Origin: Ahaetulla prasina
Taxonomy: Eukaryota; Chordata; Lepidosauria; Squamata; Colubridae
Reading direction: 5' to 3'
Assembly (NCBI RefSeq): GCF_028640845.1
Contig: NC_080539.1
Span: forward strand, 162,130,736-162,194,735
Length of the DNA: 64,000 nt
Positions within the stretch are counted from its first letter, which is position 1. Every line of letters starts with the position of its first letter. This document shows, one piece after another, positions 32,679 through 45,359 of the stretch. Position numbers and translations under genes: made by a program. The notes under the pieces are model-generated. The model ran no database searches. It was not told where the DNA came from and saw only the letters and a list, made by a program, of their open reading frames with translations.

Positions 32679-33908
32679 GTTGGGATCATTTTTTAAAAAT
32701 GTAATTCATTGCCTGACTTTAGCTAAGATAGGAATTCCTTTTAAACCCCATAATATTGATTGACTGCATATAAACTAGGGCTGTCCAGTGTTTGAAGGAA
32801 CAAGAGATGCACGACACAGAGATATTTGAGGGCAGCACCTGTTTATAGGTCTTGAAAGTATCTGTCTCTTTCTCCTGCATTCCACAGCTGTTCTCCACAG
32901 TTGCAGTTATACCCGGGGCAAAGATGCCTTCAAAGAGTTGCAGGGTGGGGTTACGTTTGTGTCTCCACCCACCTTGTAGCACCTTGGTCCCTGTTTCCTC
33001 CCAAATCTGAAATAGTGCATAGTCCTAATATAAATCCCAGGACTAGGATTTTTTTTTATTTTTTATTTTTGCTTTCCTCATCTACTGAAATATGGTAAGT
33101 GGTAGCTAAGGGAACAGAATGCCCCATTAATGGTCAGCTCAGCACAGTGAATCCAGATTTTCTGTTTGTTTGGCACTGGGTGATGTCCGACTAGAAATGT
33201 GCACATCTGGTTTTCTGCTGAGTGCTGTTAGGATTTACTCCATGATGTTGTTTCAGTCAAAGCTTAGCCCATGAAAAATACAAACAGAAACAAATCAATA
33301 TAATAATACAGAATTAAAATTCTATGTCCTAGTGGAGATCATGCTGACATAACTGTTTTAACATTGTTTAATGTTTGGTATTTATAGTTTTTTTTTAATG
33401 CTTTGAAATATCATACTGCTCTAAAGGTCTCTAGAATAGAAGATTGAGTTATACATTTCAGTAATAATAGTAATAACCATAATGAATATCATTCAGCTGA
33501 GATTTTTTGAGTGGCTAAATGCTTATGTGGTATAGGAAGGACAAACAATGCCTTGAAGATTTCAAGGTCATAGGCACTGTTTGGCAATTTATTGCTTTAT
33601 TATTGTATTTTGAAGGTGTTTTGTTTTTTTTTAATCTGTAATATGGCACAAAAATGTAGTAAATAGGTACTATTGCTATCCAAAATTTTTAATAATTTTA
33701 CTACAACAACACAACACAACACAAACATATATAACACAAACACATAATATGTGTTTTCTATTTACATGTCAGTTTCATTCCACATACTTTCTGCTTTATG
33801 TATTCCCCAATTTTCCTCCCTCTTTTCTTATCTTTTCTATAGGTACTATTTCTAATACCAGTCAAATGATAACTATTTTGAATTCTATTGATAAGGATGG
33901 TTTTGGGG
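32679..33908. other. no feature recognised
   Basis: Low-copy AT-rich DNA. Small ACAAC repeats occur near 33700. Confidence 0.4.
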
Positions 33909-34070
33909 CAGGGGTGAAATGCTACCAGTTCGGACTGGTTCGGCTGAAGCGGCTGAGTGGCAGCAGAACGTGGTTTGGAGAACTGGTAGCAGCAGCAGTG
34001 CAAGGCTCCGCCCACCCACCCAGACGTCAACCTGTTTTTAACCGTCTGCACATGCGCAGTGGGTCCAAGC
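33909..34070 (+). mobile_element. hAT-type MITE, family C-like, partial
   Basis: Begins CAGGGGTGAAATGCTACC and carries GTTCGGACTGGTTCGG and GGCTCCGCCCACCCAC. It resembles the copy at 7505, but the right terminus is not recognisable. Confidence 0.6.
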
Positions 34071-35600
34071 TTGCATTATTCAAGCATATCTTTGGTTTTT
34101 CCCCCCCAAAGAATGAAAAATATGTGAGTGTGTTTGGGGGGGGGGTGTATTCTAAAACTATCCTCATTTCCTAATCTTTCATTAAAGGGGAACTGCATTT
34201 CCTAATTAACTACATACTAACTGTGTCAAAGTTGTGTTAACAAAAGCTGAATGTTAATGGTGGTTCATTATTCCCCCAGCTATCAAATCCTGTTCCCTAG
34301 GGAATATATAATTAGAAGCAGCCATTTATATGTTGCCTCTATACCCCATTGGAAATTCTGGATATACAGACGGTATCTGAGCATTGGAAAAATACATACA
34401 GACTCTGGGAAATGCCTGATCTAATTAAGGGATAGTAAACCCATCCCTTAAGCAACACTGCATATTTCTGGCTTGCATTTGAGCACAGATGCTGCAAAGG
34501 TTTACCGTGTTCAATCCCGAAACAAGCTTCCATGTTCTTATGACTTGTCTATTGGTTCCCCAGGGTAAAGACAATCATGAGCATTGCAGTAGGCAATCAT
34601 TGATGTCTGTGTCAAATGGAGAATGGGCAGTTTCACTGTCCTCCCACTTGCCAGAATGCAATCATTTCTGGATTTCTTCCTCCCACATGTAATGATTAAA
34701 AAACAAACAAACCCAAATCTCTGATTAGTTAATGGGGGTCAGGAGGGGAATACCTGAAGCAGAGTTAACTTTGTCAACTCACTTTTTCTATAATCAGAAA
34801 AGAGAACAGCCTGGGGGAAGCAGCTTAGGCAGAGCTGTTTGGGGGTAAAACTAAGTTCATCTAGCCCACCTACTGCGATTAGATTTAGCTAGTCATAACA
34901 TATGCTACCCTTCCTTTGACCCGGTAAATCACAGCCACAGAAACAAGGGCACTGCTTGGCTCTAAAGAACAGCATTTATTTCAGCGTCAGACTCTTCCTA
35001 GGTTAGGGGACTAAGACTGAGTTACCGCAAGCTGACATTCTTCACTCATCCATGCCCTAACCTCAAATAATTCTGATGGTTAATGGGAAGTGAATTGGCC
35101 TGGAAAGTTGCTGAACCATTTCAGAAATCTGGGGAAGCCTAGCTCCATTTGCTTTATTAGACTACTCCTGAGGATCACTCAATATCATATCTGCTGGGGC
35201 TTTTTATGGGAATTCATAACATTTTAAGGGGGCATGTGTGTAACCTATAACTTAGTCATATGGACGCAGCTCATCATTCACAGCAGAACCTACTTTGAAC
35301 TATGCCGGGGTTTTTTTTTTTATTTCAGTTTTAACCCTTCTCTGCACAGCATCACTATTTTGGTTACTTTTCAGATTTACTAATCTCTGACATCTTCTGA
35401 TGTGGGGTTTCCCCCACCCCCGTCACCTATTTTGCAAAATCTTGCGGCTGGTAAGGTGTCTGCTAAAATTGAATAGAAACTTCAACATTCTTTTGCTTAT
35501 ATTTTGGCTTCTGCAAATACTGAAAAAAATGGATGCTCATATTTCCATCGTTGAAACGAAAGCGTACATTATTGAAACTAAAGTGTACAGTCAGGCTAAA

Positions 35601-35604
<4 letters not shown>
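34071..35604. other. no feature recognised
   Basis: Low-copy sequence without repeats shared in the window. A G-run lies at 34136-34146. Short frames lack any domain. Confidence 0.4.

Positions 35605-35632
<28 letters not shown>
35605..35632. repeat. (TA)n microsatellite
   Basis: Directly abuts the left end of the Penelope-like pair. Confidence 0.95.
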
Positions 35633-35683
35633 GGTCTTTGGTTGTTCGGGTTTTCTCCCGTGTAAAATTGGAAGTGTCTTGGC

Positions 35684-35717
35684 GACGTTTCGACGAAGTC
35701 TCATTCGTCATCTTCAG
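35684..35717 (-). ncRNA. hammerhead-ribozyme-like motif, best preserved copy
   Basis: Minus strand: CUGAAGA, U, six perfect pairs (GACGAA with UUCGUC), loop UGAGAC, then GAAACGUC. All invariant core positions of the hammerhead (CUGANGA, GAAA, UC before the cleavage point) are present. A possible stem I is weaker: GC pairs plus a more distal GAAG/CUUC. The extra U after CUGAAGA is seen in five of the other modules (A in one). Confidence 0.75.
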
Positions 35718-36288
35718 GCTTCAGCTTCAGGTTTGGGAGCAATGTGTGATCGCAGCTGTTTCTTCCTTTTAACTGCTAGTGGGGTTTGAACTGATTGGGT
35801 GGGAGCTTGGCTGTGCTCTGATTGGATGGGGTTTTTCTGTGCTCTGATTGGCTGGGGTGTGTCCTGTGTTGGTGGGGCTTGGTTGTGCTCAGTCTAATCT
35901 GTGCTGCAGGGGATTTGAGCTGGTGAGCCGCATAGCTGTTGTTTGGCTTTGTGGTCGTGCTACATCTTCATAGTGGGTGTCAGTCTGCTGCATGTATGGA
36001 TTGGAGGGGTTTGAAATGGCTAATGTTGCAGCTGCGGTCTGGCTTCTGGTCCTTGGTCGTGCTTCATGATCAGTGTGGGTTTGGGTCTGCTTTCTGGGTG
36101 GATGTGGTGGTGACATCCTGTGTGGACCTCGTGAGTGTGGGTCTGGTGTCATTCCTCGTGTTAGGGACTCGTTTGTCAATAAGGCGGGTTTCAAATGGCT
36201 GGTAGGCGGAGGTGTCATCTCGTTTGTTCATGCTGTGTGGGCGTTTTCTATCTCAATGGCTTCTCTGATTATTCTGTTGTTAAAGTGT

Positions 36289-36753
36289 TCAGTTTTGGCG
36301 ATAGTTCTGGTCTTTTAAAGTCAATATCATGTCCTGTGACTTTAAAGTGTTGGACCAGGAAGAAGTTGGTTCCTCTTTTTTGAATGAGTTCTTGTGTTCT
36401 TCAATGCGTGCACTTATTCTTCTGTTGGTTTGTCCAATGTATGTGGTGGGGCAGGCGGTGCATGGGATTTCATATACTCCTTGATTTTCTAACTCAATTT
36501 TGTCTTTGGGGTTTCTTAGGATGGTGGATATTTTTCTGTTTGTGCAGAATGCTGTCTTGATGTTGTGTTTGTGGAGGATCTTGCTGATTCTGTCTGTGGT
36601 GCCTTTTATATATGGGAGGAGGGCTGTGCCGTTTTCTTGTTCTCTGTCTTGGATTTTAGTGGGGGGTTCTTTTTGGATTAGCTTGGTAATCTTATTTCTT
36701 TGGAATCCATTGGATGTTAGTACGTTAGTGAGAGTGTCTAGTTCGGGTTTTAG
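36289..36753 (-). pseudogene. GIY-YIG endonuclease domain of Penelope-like element
   Basis: The minus frame reads LKPELDTLTNVLTSNGFQRN, DREQENGTALLPYIKGTT and a domain with GVYEIPCTACPTTYIGQTNR then RISARIEEHKNSF. GVY...YIG, the following R and the E of IEEHK fit a GIY-YIG nuclease, which PLEs use to nick target DNA. The frame then shifts at SSWSNTLKS, where intact copies read SLVQHLK, so it is broken at the C-terminus. RT is absent from this arm. Confidence 0.85.
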
Positions 36754-37275
36754 GTGTACATGGAACACTTTGAAACCCAAGCTCTAGAAAAATCTGATCA
36801 CAAACCCAAACTCTGGCTCAGATATGTAGACGACACCTTCATAATCTGGCCACACGGGAAAGAAAAACTTGACAACTTCCTCACACACCTGAATAGCCTA
36901 CACCCCAAAATACAGTTCACCATGGAAACAGAAGTTAATAACCAACTTCCCTTCCTGGATGTCTTAGTCTACAGAAAACCCAATGGCTCCCTAGGACACA
37001 CCATCTACCAGAAGAAAACACACACAAACCGCTATCTGCACGCACTCTCACACCACCACCCAGCACAGATCAACTCCGTAGCCAAGACACTCATCTCCAG
37101 AACAAAATGCTTAGCTGATGAACAACACCTAAAACCCGAACTAGACACTCTCACTAACGTACTAACATCCAATGGATTCCAAAGAAATAAGATTACCAAG
37201 CTAATCCAAAAGAACCCCCCACTAAAATCCAAGACAGAGAACAAGAAAACGGCACAGCCCTCCTCCCATATATAA
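36754..37275 (+). pseudogene. Penelope-type reverse transcriptase, C-terminal part
   Basis: Reads VYMEHFETQAL, then KPKLWLRYVDDTFIIWPHG with the catalytic YVDD, then NSLHPKIQFTMETE and LPFLDVLVYRK. This is the hallmark end of Penelope RT, which is related to telomerase. A one-base loss in the A-run at about 37207-37211 shifts the frame after ITKLIQK, so the frame ends at TAQPSSHI. Confidence 0.88.
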
Positions 37276-37640
37276 AAGGCACCACAGACAGAATCAGCAA
37301 GATCCTCCACAAACACAACATCAAGACAGCATTCTGCACAAACAGAAAAATATCCACCATCCTAAGAAACCCCAAAGACAAAATTGAGTTAGAAAATCAA
37401 GGAGTATATGAAATCCCATGCACCGCCTGCCCCACCACATACATTGGACAAACCAACAGAAGAATAAGTGCACGATTGAAGAACACAAGAACTCATTCAA
37501 AAAGAGGAACCAACTTCTTCTCTGGTCCAACACTTTAAAGTCACAGGACATGATATTGACTTTAAAAAGACCAGAACTATCGCCAAAACTGAACACTTTA
37601 ACAACAGAATAATCAGAGTAGACATTGTGATACAAAAACG
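37276..37640 (+). pseudogene. GIY-YIG domain of Penelope-like element, frameshifted
   Basis: Continuing in the shifted frame: IKGTTDRISKILHKHN, then GVYEIPCTACPTTYIGQTNR. A base missing near 37475 breaks it again before the IEEHKNSF segment. The GVY and YIG elements are intact. Confidence 0.8.
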
Positions 37641-38034
37641 CCCACACAGCATGTACAAACGAGATGACACCTCCGCCTACCAGCCATTTGGAAACCCGCC
37701 TTATTGACAAACGAGTCCCTAACACGAGGAATGACACCAGACCCACACTCACGAGGTCCACACAGGATGTCACCACCACACATCCACCCAGAAAGCAGAC
37801 CCAAACCCACACTGATCATGAAGCACGACCAAGGACCAGAAGCCAGACCGCAGCTGCAACATTAGCCATTTCAAACCCCTCCAATCCATACATGCAGCAG
37901 ACTGACACCCACTATGAAGATGTAGCACGACCACAAAGCCAAACAACAGCTATGCAGCTCACCAGCTCAAATCCCCTGCAGCACAGACTAGACTGAGCAC
38001 AACCAAGCCCCCACCAACACAGGACACACCCCAG

Positions 38035-38118
38035 CCAATCAGAGCACAAAACCCCCATCCAATCAGAGCACAGCCAAGCTCCCACCCAATCAGTTCAAAC
38101 CCCACTAGCAGTTAAAAG
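38035..38118 (+). promoter_or_regulatory. CCAAT-box cluster in Penelope terminal region
   Basis: CCAAT occurs at 38035, 38059 and 38086, followed by AGTTAAAAGGAAG. The same cluster is kept in the left arm and in the copy at 57.8 kb. A promoter role is plausible for a terminal repeat upstream of the hammerhead-like motif, but inferred. Confidence 0.4.
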
Positions 38119-38168
38119 GAAGAAACAGCTGCGATCACACATTGCTCCCAGAAGCACGAAGCTGAAGC

Positions 38169-38197
38169 CTGAAGATGACGAATGAGACTTAAACGTC
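38169..38197 (+). ncRNA. hammerhead-like motif with 5-nt deletion
   Basis: Same module as 35684-35717, but CGUCG is missing. This removes most of the 3' side of stem II and the G of GAAA, so it cannot fold as a hammerhead. Confidence 0.7.
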
Positions 38198-38276
38198 GCC
38201 AAGACACTTCCAATTTTACACGGAGAAAACCCGAACAACCAAAGACCTATATACAAACACCGTGAAAACCTCAGAA

Positions 38277-38423
<147 letters not shown>

Positions 38424-38727
38424 TAATTATAATATGCTGCTGTTGTTGAAACCAGCTGGCATTTCCATTTGACATCTGTCAGCGATATTGCTTTTGTGCT
38501 GTTTTGGGCAAAATATATTTTGACATATTTCAAATGAATTGGACTCACAAGATGGTAAGCTGAACGGTATCTGAAGTTTTCTTTGAAAAGCAACTCTCCC
38601 TCCCTACCATGCTGAGATCAGAGATCATCAGTAACTTATTCATGGCAGTCGAATGGCATGTGTTTGAATGGAGAAGGGGTAGAATGATAAGCATAATATC
38701 GCAAAGTCACCCCTGTGCCTAATTTAA

Positions 38728-39087
38728 TGAGAAGGAAGGAAGGAAGGAAGGAAGGAAGGAAGGAAGGAAGGAAGGAAGGAAGGAAGGAAGGAAGGAAGGA
38801 AGGAAGGAAGGAAAGAGGAAGGAGGGAGGGAGAGAGGGAGAGAGAGAAAGAAGGAAGGAAAGAAAGGGAGGGAGGGAGGGAGGGAGAGAAAGAAGGAAGG
38901 AAGGAAAGGGGAAGGAGGGAGGGAGAGAGGGAGAGAGAGAAAGAAGGAAGGAAAGAAAGGGAGGGAGGGAGGGAGGGAGAGAAAGAAGGAAGGAAGGAAA
39001 GAGGGAGGGAGAGAGGGAGAGAGAGAAAGAAGGAAGGAAAGAAAGAGGGAGGGAGGGAGGGAGGGAGGGAGGAAGGAAGGAAGGAAG
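38728..39087. repeat. purine array: (GGAA)n with higher-order GGGA/GAGA units
   Basis: A pure GGAA block to about 38811 is followed by three larger units of about 86-93 bp beginning near 38821, 38914 and 39000, each containing GAGAGAGAAAGAAGG. The lysine/glutamate-rich frame is an artefact. Confidence 0.95.
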
Positions 39088-40082
39088 TTTTTTTATAACA
39101 CTGCCTTTATTAATTTAGGAAGACATACTTCAAACAAATGTAGATTTTTCTGGAGGGAAAAGTAGTGTAAATCAGTTAAAACAATTTTGTGGGAGCAGGC
39201 AGTTTATCACTTAGGTGATGATCCTTTTATATTTTTACTTTGCTGGATGAAACATGAAACAATTTGGCATGACAGAATGACAGAAAGCTAGTTTTTCTAT
39301 TAGAATCTCCAGTCTCTCAGATATATTTCATATTTGAGATTAACATCCCCAAATCCCAAATTCCGATATTTAGGCACTCGGTAGCCATCTGTACATTTAG
39401 TAAAGGAAACTTTCTGAGCATTATGGTCCTCATTATCATTATCACACAATAACCTGTGCCGAATACAGATGATCCTTCTTTTAGAAAAAAATAACCAAAA
39501 TGCTTCACACTTTTTTTTTATTGACCACTTTATGTAAACAAAGTGCTTTGTCCTTTTTTTTTTAAACTCAGCATTGTGGTTGTCCTGATTATCTTTGCAG
39601 AAGCCAAGTTTTGTTGCAAAATAAAACAGTTTTAAATTGCATCTTCCTTTTTCTCTGAATCAGGCTGATATTAGCCAGGTGCACTGAGGAGAAATTTAAG
39701 TATCTTGATGCTTCCAAGTTCTCGGAAATAACAGTTCTACTGAATCCATAATATTTCAAAAAGTTAGAAAAAGAGATCCATTGTTTGTTCCTCCAGTTTT
39801 GTTTTTCAATTTACATTTATACATGCAACTCAAGTAGATGCGGATGTCATTTTTCTGGCCTGAAATCCATTCTATTCTGTTTCCACATCAATTTGCAATT
39901 CTGGTTTCCTCTACACTGGTAGGAACAAGTGCAGAGATGGTTGATGAATGAGCAGGCCAGAAACAATATTTGGTCACATTCTCCAACTCTTTACTTGCTG
40001 TAATTATGCTGCTTACACACCTGAACACTGGGATGGTTTTGTCATCTTGATCTGCTACAATGAATTTTGGTTTAATATGTTG
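39088..40082. other. no feature recognised
   Basis: AT-rich, apparently low-copy DNA. Confidence 0.4.
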
Positions 40083-40345
40083 TGTGACCCTAGGAGTGGT
40101 GCGGTGGCCTGGAATTGGAGCTCTCGCCTCACAATCAGAAGGCCGTGAGTTCGATCCTAGGTAGAGACAGATATTTTTCTCTCTCTAGGCACAATGAGAA
40201 TATATCTGCTGAACAAAACTCTGCATTGGCCATAGGAAGGGCATCTGGCCAGTAAACAATCCGCTAGCTCCATTCAGTTGCCCAGACTCTACCCTGCAAA
40301 TGATGACAGGGTCATTAAAAGAAGAAGTTGATGATGTTGTATGAA
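40083..40345 (+). mobile_element. tRNA-derived SINE, third family
   Basis: The tRNA-like head has GGTGGCCTGGAATTGGAGC near box A and GAGTTCGATCCTAG for box B. The body phrases are GGAAGGGCATCTGGCCAGTA and CAGACTCTACCCTGCAAATG, and the tail is GATGATG. A LINE-RTE partner is likely from the tail style, but not shown. Confidence 0.65.
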
Positions 40346-41706
40346 CCCACCATTGTGGTATGGAGTCCAGGGTTTTGGTCCTAGCTTGCTGTCCAAACTC
40401 AGCTGACGGTGATTTATTCAAGCCATACTTGAATATGGAGCCAACGACCAGCATTTACCTTGTCCTGAATGACCTAATTTAATATATAAATTCTTATTCA
40501 CAGTAATACATACCTGTGGGTTGTTTCAATCCCTCCCTTTGAAAATCTCTTGAAAAGCCCAACGGTGGATGTATCTATCTATCTATCTAGGACAGAATAA
40601 AACTTTCCTTTCCTTTCATGAGCTCATTCTTCAAAGAGAGTTTGGTCAAAATGCCATTGTGATGTTCTGCAGCACTGAAAAGTGATCCATCTTAGCTTTG
40701 TACCTTTAACCAGGCCATGTACCCTGTTCATTATTTCCTCCTAAACAAAATCTTGTGAAGAGCTACCTTTGAAAGCCCCCTTTATCTTCATTAAAGTGTC
40801 ATGCAAGCTGACAAAAACTATGTCATTGAATTTCAGCAGTTCTGTTAGGCTAACAAGTTGTGAAAGTTTGCAGAAAGAAGCAGTATTTGTAGAAAGAAAG
40901 AAAAAAACCGGAACAGAGTAAATGATTCCTTAGCTGGCTTCTTCTCAAGGGTATCTTTATGGCTCTGCTCTCCTCTGAAATTGAGAAAAATCAAAGGAGA
41001 CGACCAGACTGCTTTTTTCTCCCCCCCATCACTTCCCAGAAGAAATACTTGGCTTTAGGTTGTGGAAAAAGAACAAATTACCAATGATATAAAATAAAGG
41101 CTTGTGGGTCTTGCAAGCGCATGGGCGAGAGAGGGGGGAGGGAAGCAAAACAACGATCCTGCAACAACAAATTGATAGCTTTCTCCATGTTGGAATTCAA
41201 GTGTAACTAAAGATGGGAAGTCTTTTGGGAGCTGGTCCCTAGACTACTGTTTTTGCAAGAACTGGAAGGGAAAAGATCTGCAAATTACTAGGAAAAAAGC
41301 AAAGCCCAACTCTGGGTTTCTGCTTTTATCGTCTGCCAATTAGTACCACTCTATACAAGCATTTACTAATTTCTCAAACGGTTCTCAAAAAGCCAACCTG
41401 GTTTTCATAAAAACAGTTGTGTTATCTAATACACCAACGATATTATTTCGCTGTTTTGTTTTTTTTTAAAAAGTCGTATTTCAGGTTTTGTTTTATTTTA
41501 AAACACTTTGCTTTTCTTTATTTCAGAACTTTCAAAGCTGCAGCAAATGAAGGCAGGAGGAATAATGACATTTGAAAATACAGAGTGAACAAACGCTACT
41601 GGTAGGATTACGGCAGACATCTATTCCATTTTATGATACGTAGATAAAGGGGAGCTGAGCTCTCATCCTTACATTGGACTGAGCTGTCTGCAAAGGGAAT
41701 CCTACA
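40346..41706. other. low-copy DNA, no gene recognised
   Basis: Over 1.3 kb without recognisable repeats except TATC units at 40571-40590. No credible exon. Confidence 0.4.
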
Positions 41707-41714
41707 CATAAAAA

Positions 41715-42064
41715 TCATAGAGTTGAAAGATAGCTTGGAAATCTTCTAGTCCAACTACCTTCCCAGGACAGGACTTTCCATACTCATCCTGGACAAATGG
41801 ATGCTAAATGTTGATTTGAAAACCTGGATTGAGCAGGTTGTTTCACCTCTTAATAGCTCTCCCTGTTAGGAAATTCTCCCTTATTTCAGATCAGAACACC
41901 TTCTTTAAGGTTTCACTAGTTTCATTAGTTCTTGTCCTACACTCTGGCACTATGAAGAATTAATCCACACCCTCTTCCATATGACAGTTCTTTAAATATT
42001 GGAAGACTGCTATTATGTTTCCTCTTACCCTTGCGTTCTTCAGGTTAAACACACCCAGTCTCCT
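41715..42064 (-). mobile_element. CR1 LINE 3' region
   Basis: Starts AATCATAGAGTTGAAAGATA, the minus-strand form of a CR1 3' end, and continues TCTAGTCCAACTACCTTCC to CCCAGTCTCCTTAAGG. It is about 350 bp and strongly diverged. Confidence 0.75.
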
Positions 42065-42320
42065 TAAGGATTCATTCATTCATTCATTCATTCATTCATT
42101 TTTTAAAGAAGAAACTGCCCACAGCTGAAGTTCCTAGGGTGATTTACAGTTTAAAAAACCACCAAATATCCAGTACAATACCACACACTATAAATTCAGT
42201 TCCAATTAAAAAAAAATAAACAAAATGCAAAATAAAACACCATATATACTATGCAGCTTCAAGGCTGTCATTCAGAACTAAAACTGTGTGAATCAAAATA
42301 CAATTAAAAGCCAGTTTAAA
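42065..42320 (-). mobile_element. LINE 3' UTR with (TGAA)n tail
   Basis: Eight ATTC units (TGAA-type on the minus strand) precede TTTTTTAAAGAAGAAACTGC and CTAGGGTGATTTACAG, resembling the GTAAATCACCCT-type 3' UTR of CR1/L2 elements. Confidence 0.5.
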
Positions 42321-43015
42321 AGCCTCAGAAAATAAATAAGATCTTCACCTGGTACTGAAATAATGCTAAGGTCGGTGGCAGTGAAGTACCTTTGGGGTGG
42401 CAATTCCATACATGGTGAATCTAATTCTGTGCTAAGGATATCAAGACCCTTGATTAGTGAGTGAGTAAATAGAACACAGCGAGATCAAGAAAATGGACTG
42501 ATTTATTTCATGGCTAATACTTGCAATTCTTTAAGCCACTCTGGGATTTCCTTAAGAAAATTATTTTGAGATGAAAGCATTGAAGGAAAATCATTGTCAT
42601 TAGTTCATATATTTTGGGATAAATGAAGAATGTCCTCCCCTCCCCAGCACAATAATATCTGCATCTAGCTGTGAAAGGAAGAGGAAGGGAGAGTCTCCCT
42701 AACACACGCATGCGTATCTTCCTTACTAGTAACTTAGATTGTGGAGCCAGTACAAAAAATTTCTCCCTGGGCATAAATGTGATCCTTTTTTTATTAATAC
42801 CGACATCACTTTGTGATGAAGTCTGCCAGCCTCCTCCATCTGCCATATCCACCACTGATCACCAGTTTAAGCTTTCCCAACTGAGGAGGGAAATGGAATT
42901 ATTTTTCATTGCCTTCTGCCCATGCGACTGGCAGCCACAACAACAGTCCCATCTGTTCTTTCTCTTCAGATTAATCCCACCCAGATTTGTATTTTCAGGA
43001 AGTTCTTTTGAGACG

Positions 43016-43302
43016 GAAAGAAGGAGGGAGGGAGAGAGGAAGATGGAGGAAAGGAAGGAAGGAGGAGCAGGGAGGGAGGGAGGGAGGGAGGGAGGGAGGG
43101 AAGGAGGGAGGGAGGGAGGAAGGAAGGAAGGAAGGAAGGAAGGGAGGGAGGGAGGGAGGGAGGGAGGAGGGTGGAGGAAAGGAAGGAAAGGGGGAGGGAT
43201 GGAGGGAGGGAAGGAAGGAGCGGGAGGGAGGGAGGGAAGGAACGAAGGAGGAAGGAAAGGAGGGAGGGAGGGAAGGAAGGAAGGAAGGAAGGAAGGAAGG
43301 AA
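43016..43302. repeat. purine array (GGAA/GGGA)n
   Basis: An interrupted GGGA and GGAA array. The frames on either strand (EGGREGG, PSLPPSLP) are artefacts. Confidence 0.95.
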
Positions 43303-44749
43303 TTTGTGGAATTTCAACAGATTTGTCACTATCTGCACATATAAACACATTTTGTGTATATGCGGATAGGAATGAGATGACAGGTCTCCCTGTGTATCGC
43401 TAATGTAATTTCCCCTCCTCCCCCCTCCTTTTTTTTTTTTGCTTACAAACAGGGATGTCACAGCTCCTAAATCACCAAACCGACAGTACACTCTGTAGTT
43501 TACTGGGCTAGAGGCAACAAAATGAGATGTCGACACATACATCTTCCAATTGTCACCTTGCATCACACTGCACATTTTGAACAGGACGGCACAGTGGCAG
43601 TTCCTCCCTGGGTTGAAGGCTGCAATTGAGATTTCATTATGGCCTCAATTCCTACTTTTCCTTGGCCTTCCATTCCTTGTTTTCCATTCAAACCATTTCA
43701 TTTTGTTTTAAAAAATTCCAGCTTATTTCTCCGCCTATGTATTGGGTCCTTCTATAAAGGAAGACTGAAATAAACTAAAATGCAAGTTCGGTTTTAATTT
43801 TTATTTCTTACACACCATTCCGAAAATATTAACATATGCTATTTTCAGAGCTCCAGCCAACAATGGAGAAAAACAAGCCAGAAACTCAACCAGAAAGTTA
43901 ATCACATCAAAATAAACAAGCCAGTGTTACAATACGATTCTAAGACTGAGTTGCTGCCTAGGAACATTGTGTTGTGGTTATTGAAAAAGCTTGTTTGTTT
44001 ATCATTTTAACTGGAGAGCAGAAAGCTTAAGACTGTTCAGGGACTGAGGTCAAACCTAGATATTTCAATGAATGTAGGTTTGTCACTGTAAATTGCTGCC
44101 CATCTTCTCAACTCCAGCCTTGGCCTGCTGACTTTTTTCTGCAATACTTATAAAAACTCAGCCACATTCATTCTTGGCTGCCGGTGGTAAAAATCCAGTG
44201 TTCCCAACACCAAAGAGAAGGAGAAATCAGTATGCTGGTTTGGGCAAATGTTCAATACCTGTTTTCATTGTTACTCAGCAAAATGTCAGAAAGTAACCCA
44301 ATAAAGATAATGTCTACTGTATTTTTTTTTTTTTAAAAAGATTGATTTCACAGGGCAGTCCTACAGCTGCTCCTCTTTTGTATCCATAATCCTGAGGGCA
44401 ACTTTTAGGAGGCTCTAAATGTCTCTTCTTTCTAACCTTCCTGCTTCCTTATGTTAAAATAAAACTAGGGCTACATGTTTTAATTAGCCCAATTAACAGA
44501 GTGATCAACAAAAGGTGTAATGGGTTAATCAGTGGGGACCAATTGTAATCAGCAAAGGCAAAATTTACTGAGACAAAAAGTTAAAGGCGTGTCTCTTTAT
44601 TGTTCAATTGCCATACACTAAATAAATAAATTTATTGTTAAGAAACATTTGCACCGTGACGTAGCTTTATAACAATAAAAATACAAAAATGACTGCCAAA
44701 AACTATGGAATAGGTTATTCTGTCTTTTTTACTGCTTAGCTTTTATTAC
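43303..44749. other. no feature recognised
   Basis: Low-copy sequence. A minus-strand frame reaching into it from the purine array has no domain of its own. Confidence 0.4.
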
Positions 44750-44754
44750 ATTGG

Positions 44755-45343
44755 TGTTACGGTCCACCAGCAGCCTGCGGACCTGGCAGCGGAGTCAGAC
44801 AGTGAGGAGGCTGGGGAGGACAATGGGCCAGTCCTAGAGTCTGGGGAAGACCTGGACGAGGGCTCTGCGTCGGAGGCAGAGATGGGGCCAGGGCCATCTG
44901 GGAGCGATGTGTGGACTCCAGAGCCTCCAGAGGCAGACAGCAGAGAGGCAGAGGAACAGGAGGAGCATGTTCCTAGTACACGCATGCGAAGACCTGCCAG
45001 AAGGCAAGAGCAGCTGAAGCAAAAACGATGACTTGGGAGTAAGGCCGGAAGATGACTGGCCACTCCCATAAGGCTTAATAGAGCAGCAATGAGCCGTCAG
45101 ATTCTTTGTAGAAAAGCGACGTTGATTCCAGTGCTTCTTATCAGCATCTCTTGAACTTTGTGGGGTTTTTGCCAAGAAAAGCCTTTGGCAGGTTGCCAAA
45201 GACATCAAAGGTTGGTGATAAGGCCGAAGAATTTGTTTTGGACTAAAGCTGAGAATGAATTAATTCTCAGCTGTTTTAATAAACTAAGTTTGTTCAGGAC
45301 TGAATTGTGTTTGGTAATCACTACTTGGGCCTCAGTCACAACA
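44755..45343 (+). mobile_element. solo LTR (gypsy/ERV-type) with 5-bp target duplication
   Basis: 589 bp from TGTTACGG to CACAACA, flanked by ATTGG on both sides (44750-44754 and 45344-45348). TG...CA termini, a 5-bp duplication, AATAAA at about 45279 and homology to 5736-6377 define an LTR. No internal region remains, so it is a product of LTR-LTR recombination. Its frames on both strands are not supported as genes. Confidence 0.88.
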
Positions 45344-45359
45344 ATTGGTAATTTTATGT

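Larger units (their letters stand above)
35633..36755 (-). mobile_element. Penelope-like element, 3' part, left arm of inverted pair
   Basis: Minus-strand copy running from the end of RT through the GIY-YIG domain, a CCAAT-rich region and the hammerhead-like module to the outer end (AAAGACC). It is the reverse complement of about 37130-38245 and forms an inverted repeat with arms of about 1.1 kb. The inner border at about 36755 joins the start of the plus-strand copy. Confidence 0.88.

Noticed and set aside
42671..43575. Long lysine/glutamate/glycine-rich and proline/serine-rich frames on both strands
   Set aside because: Both derive from the GGAA/GGGA purine array.
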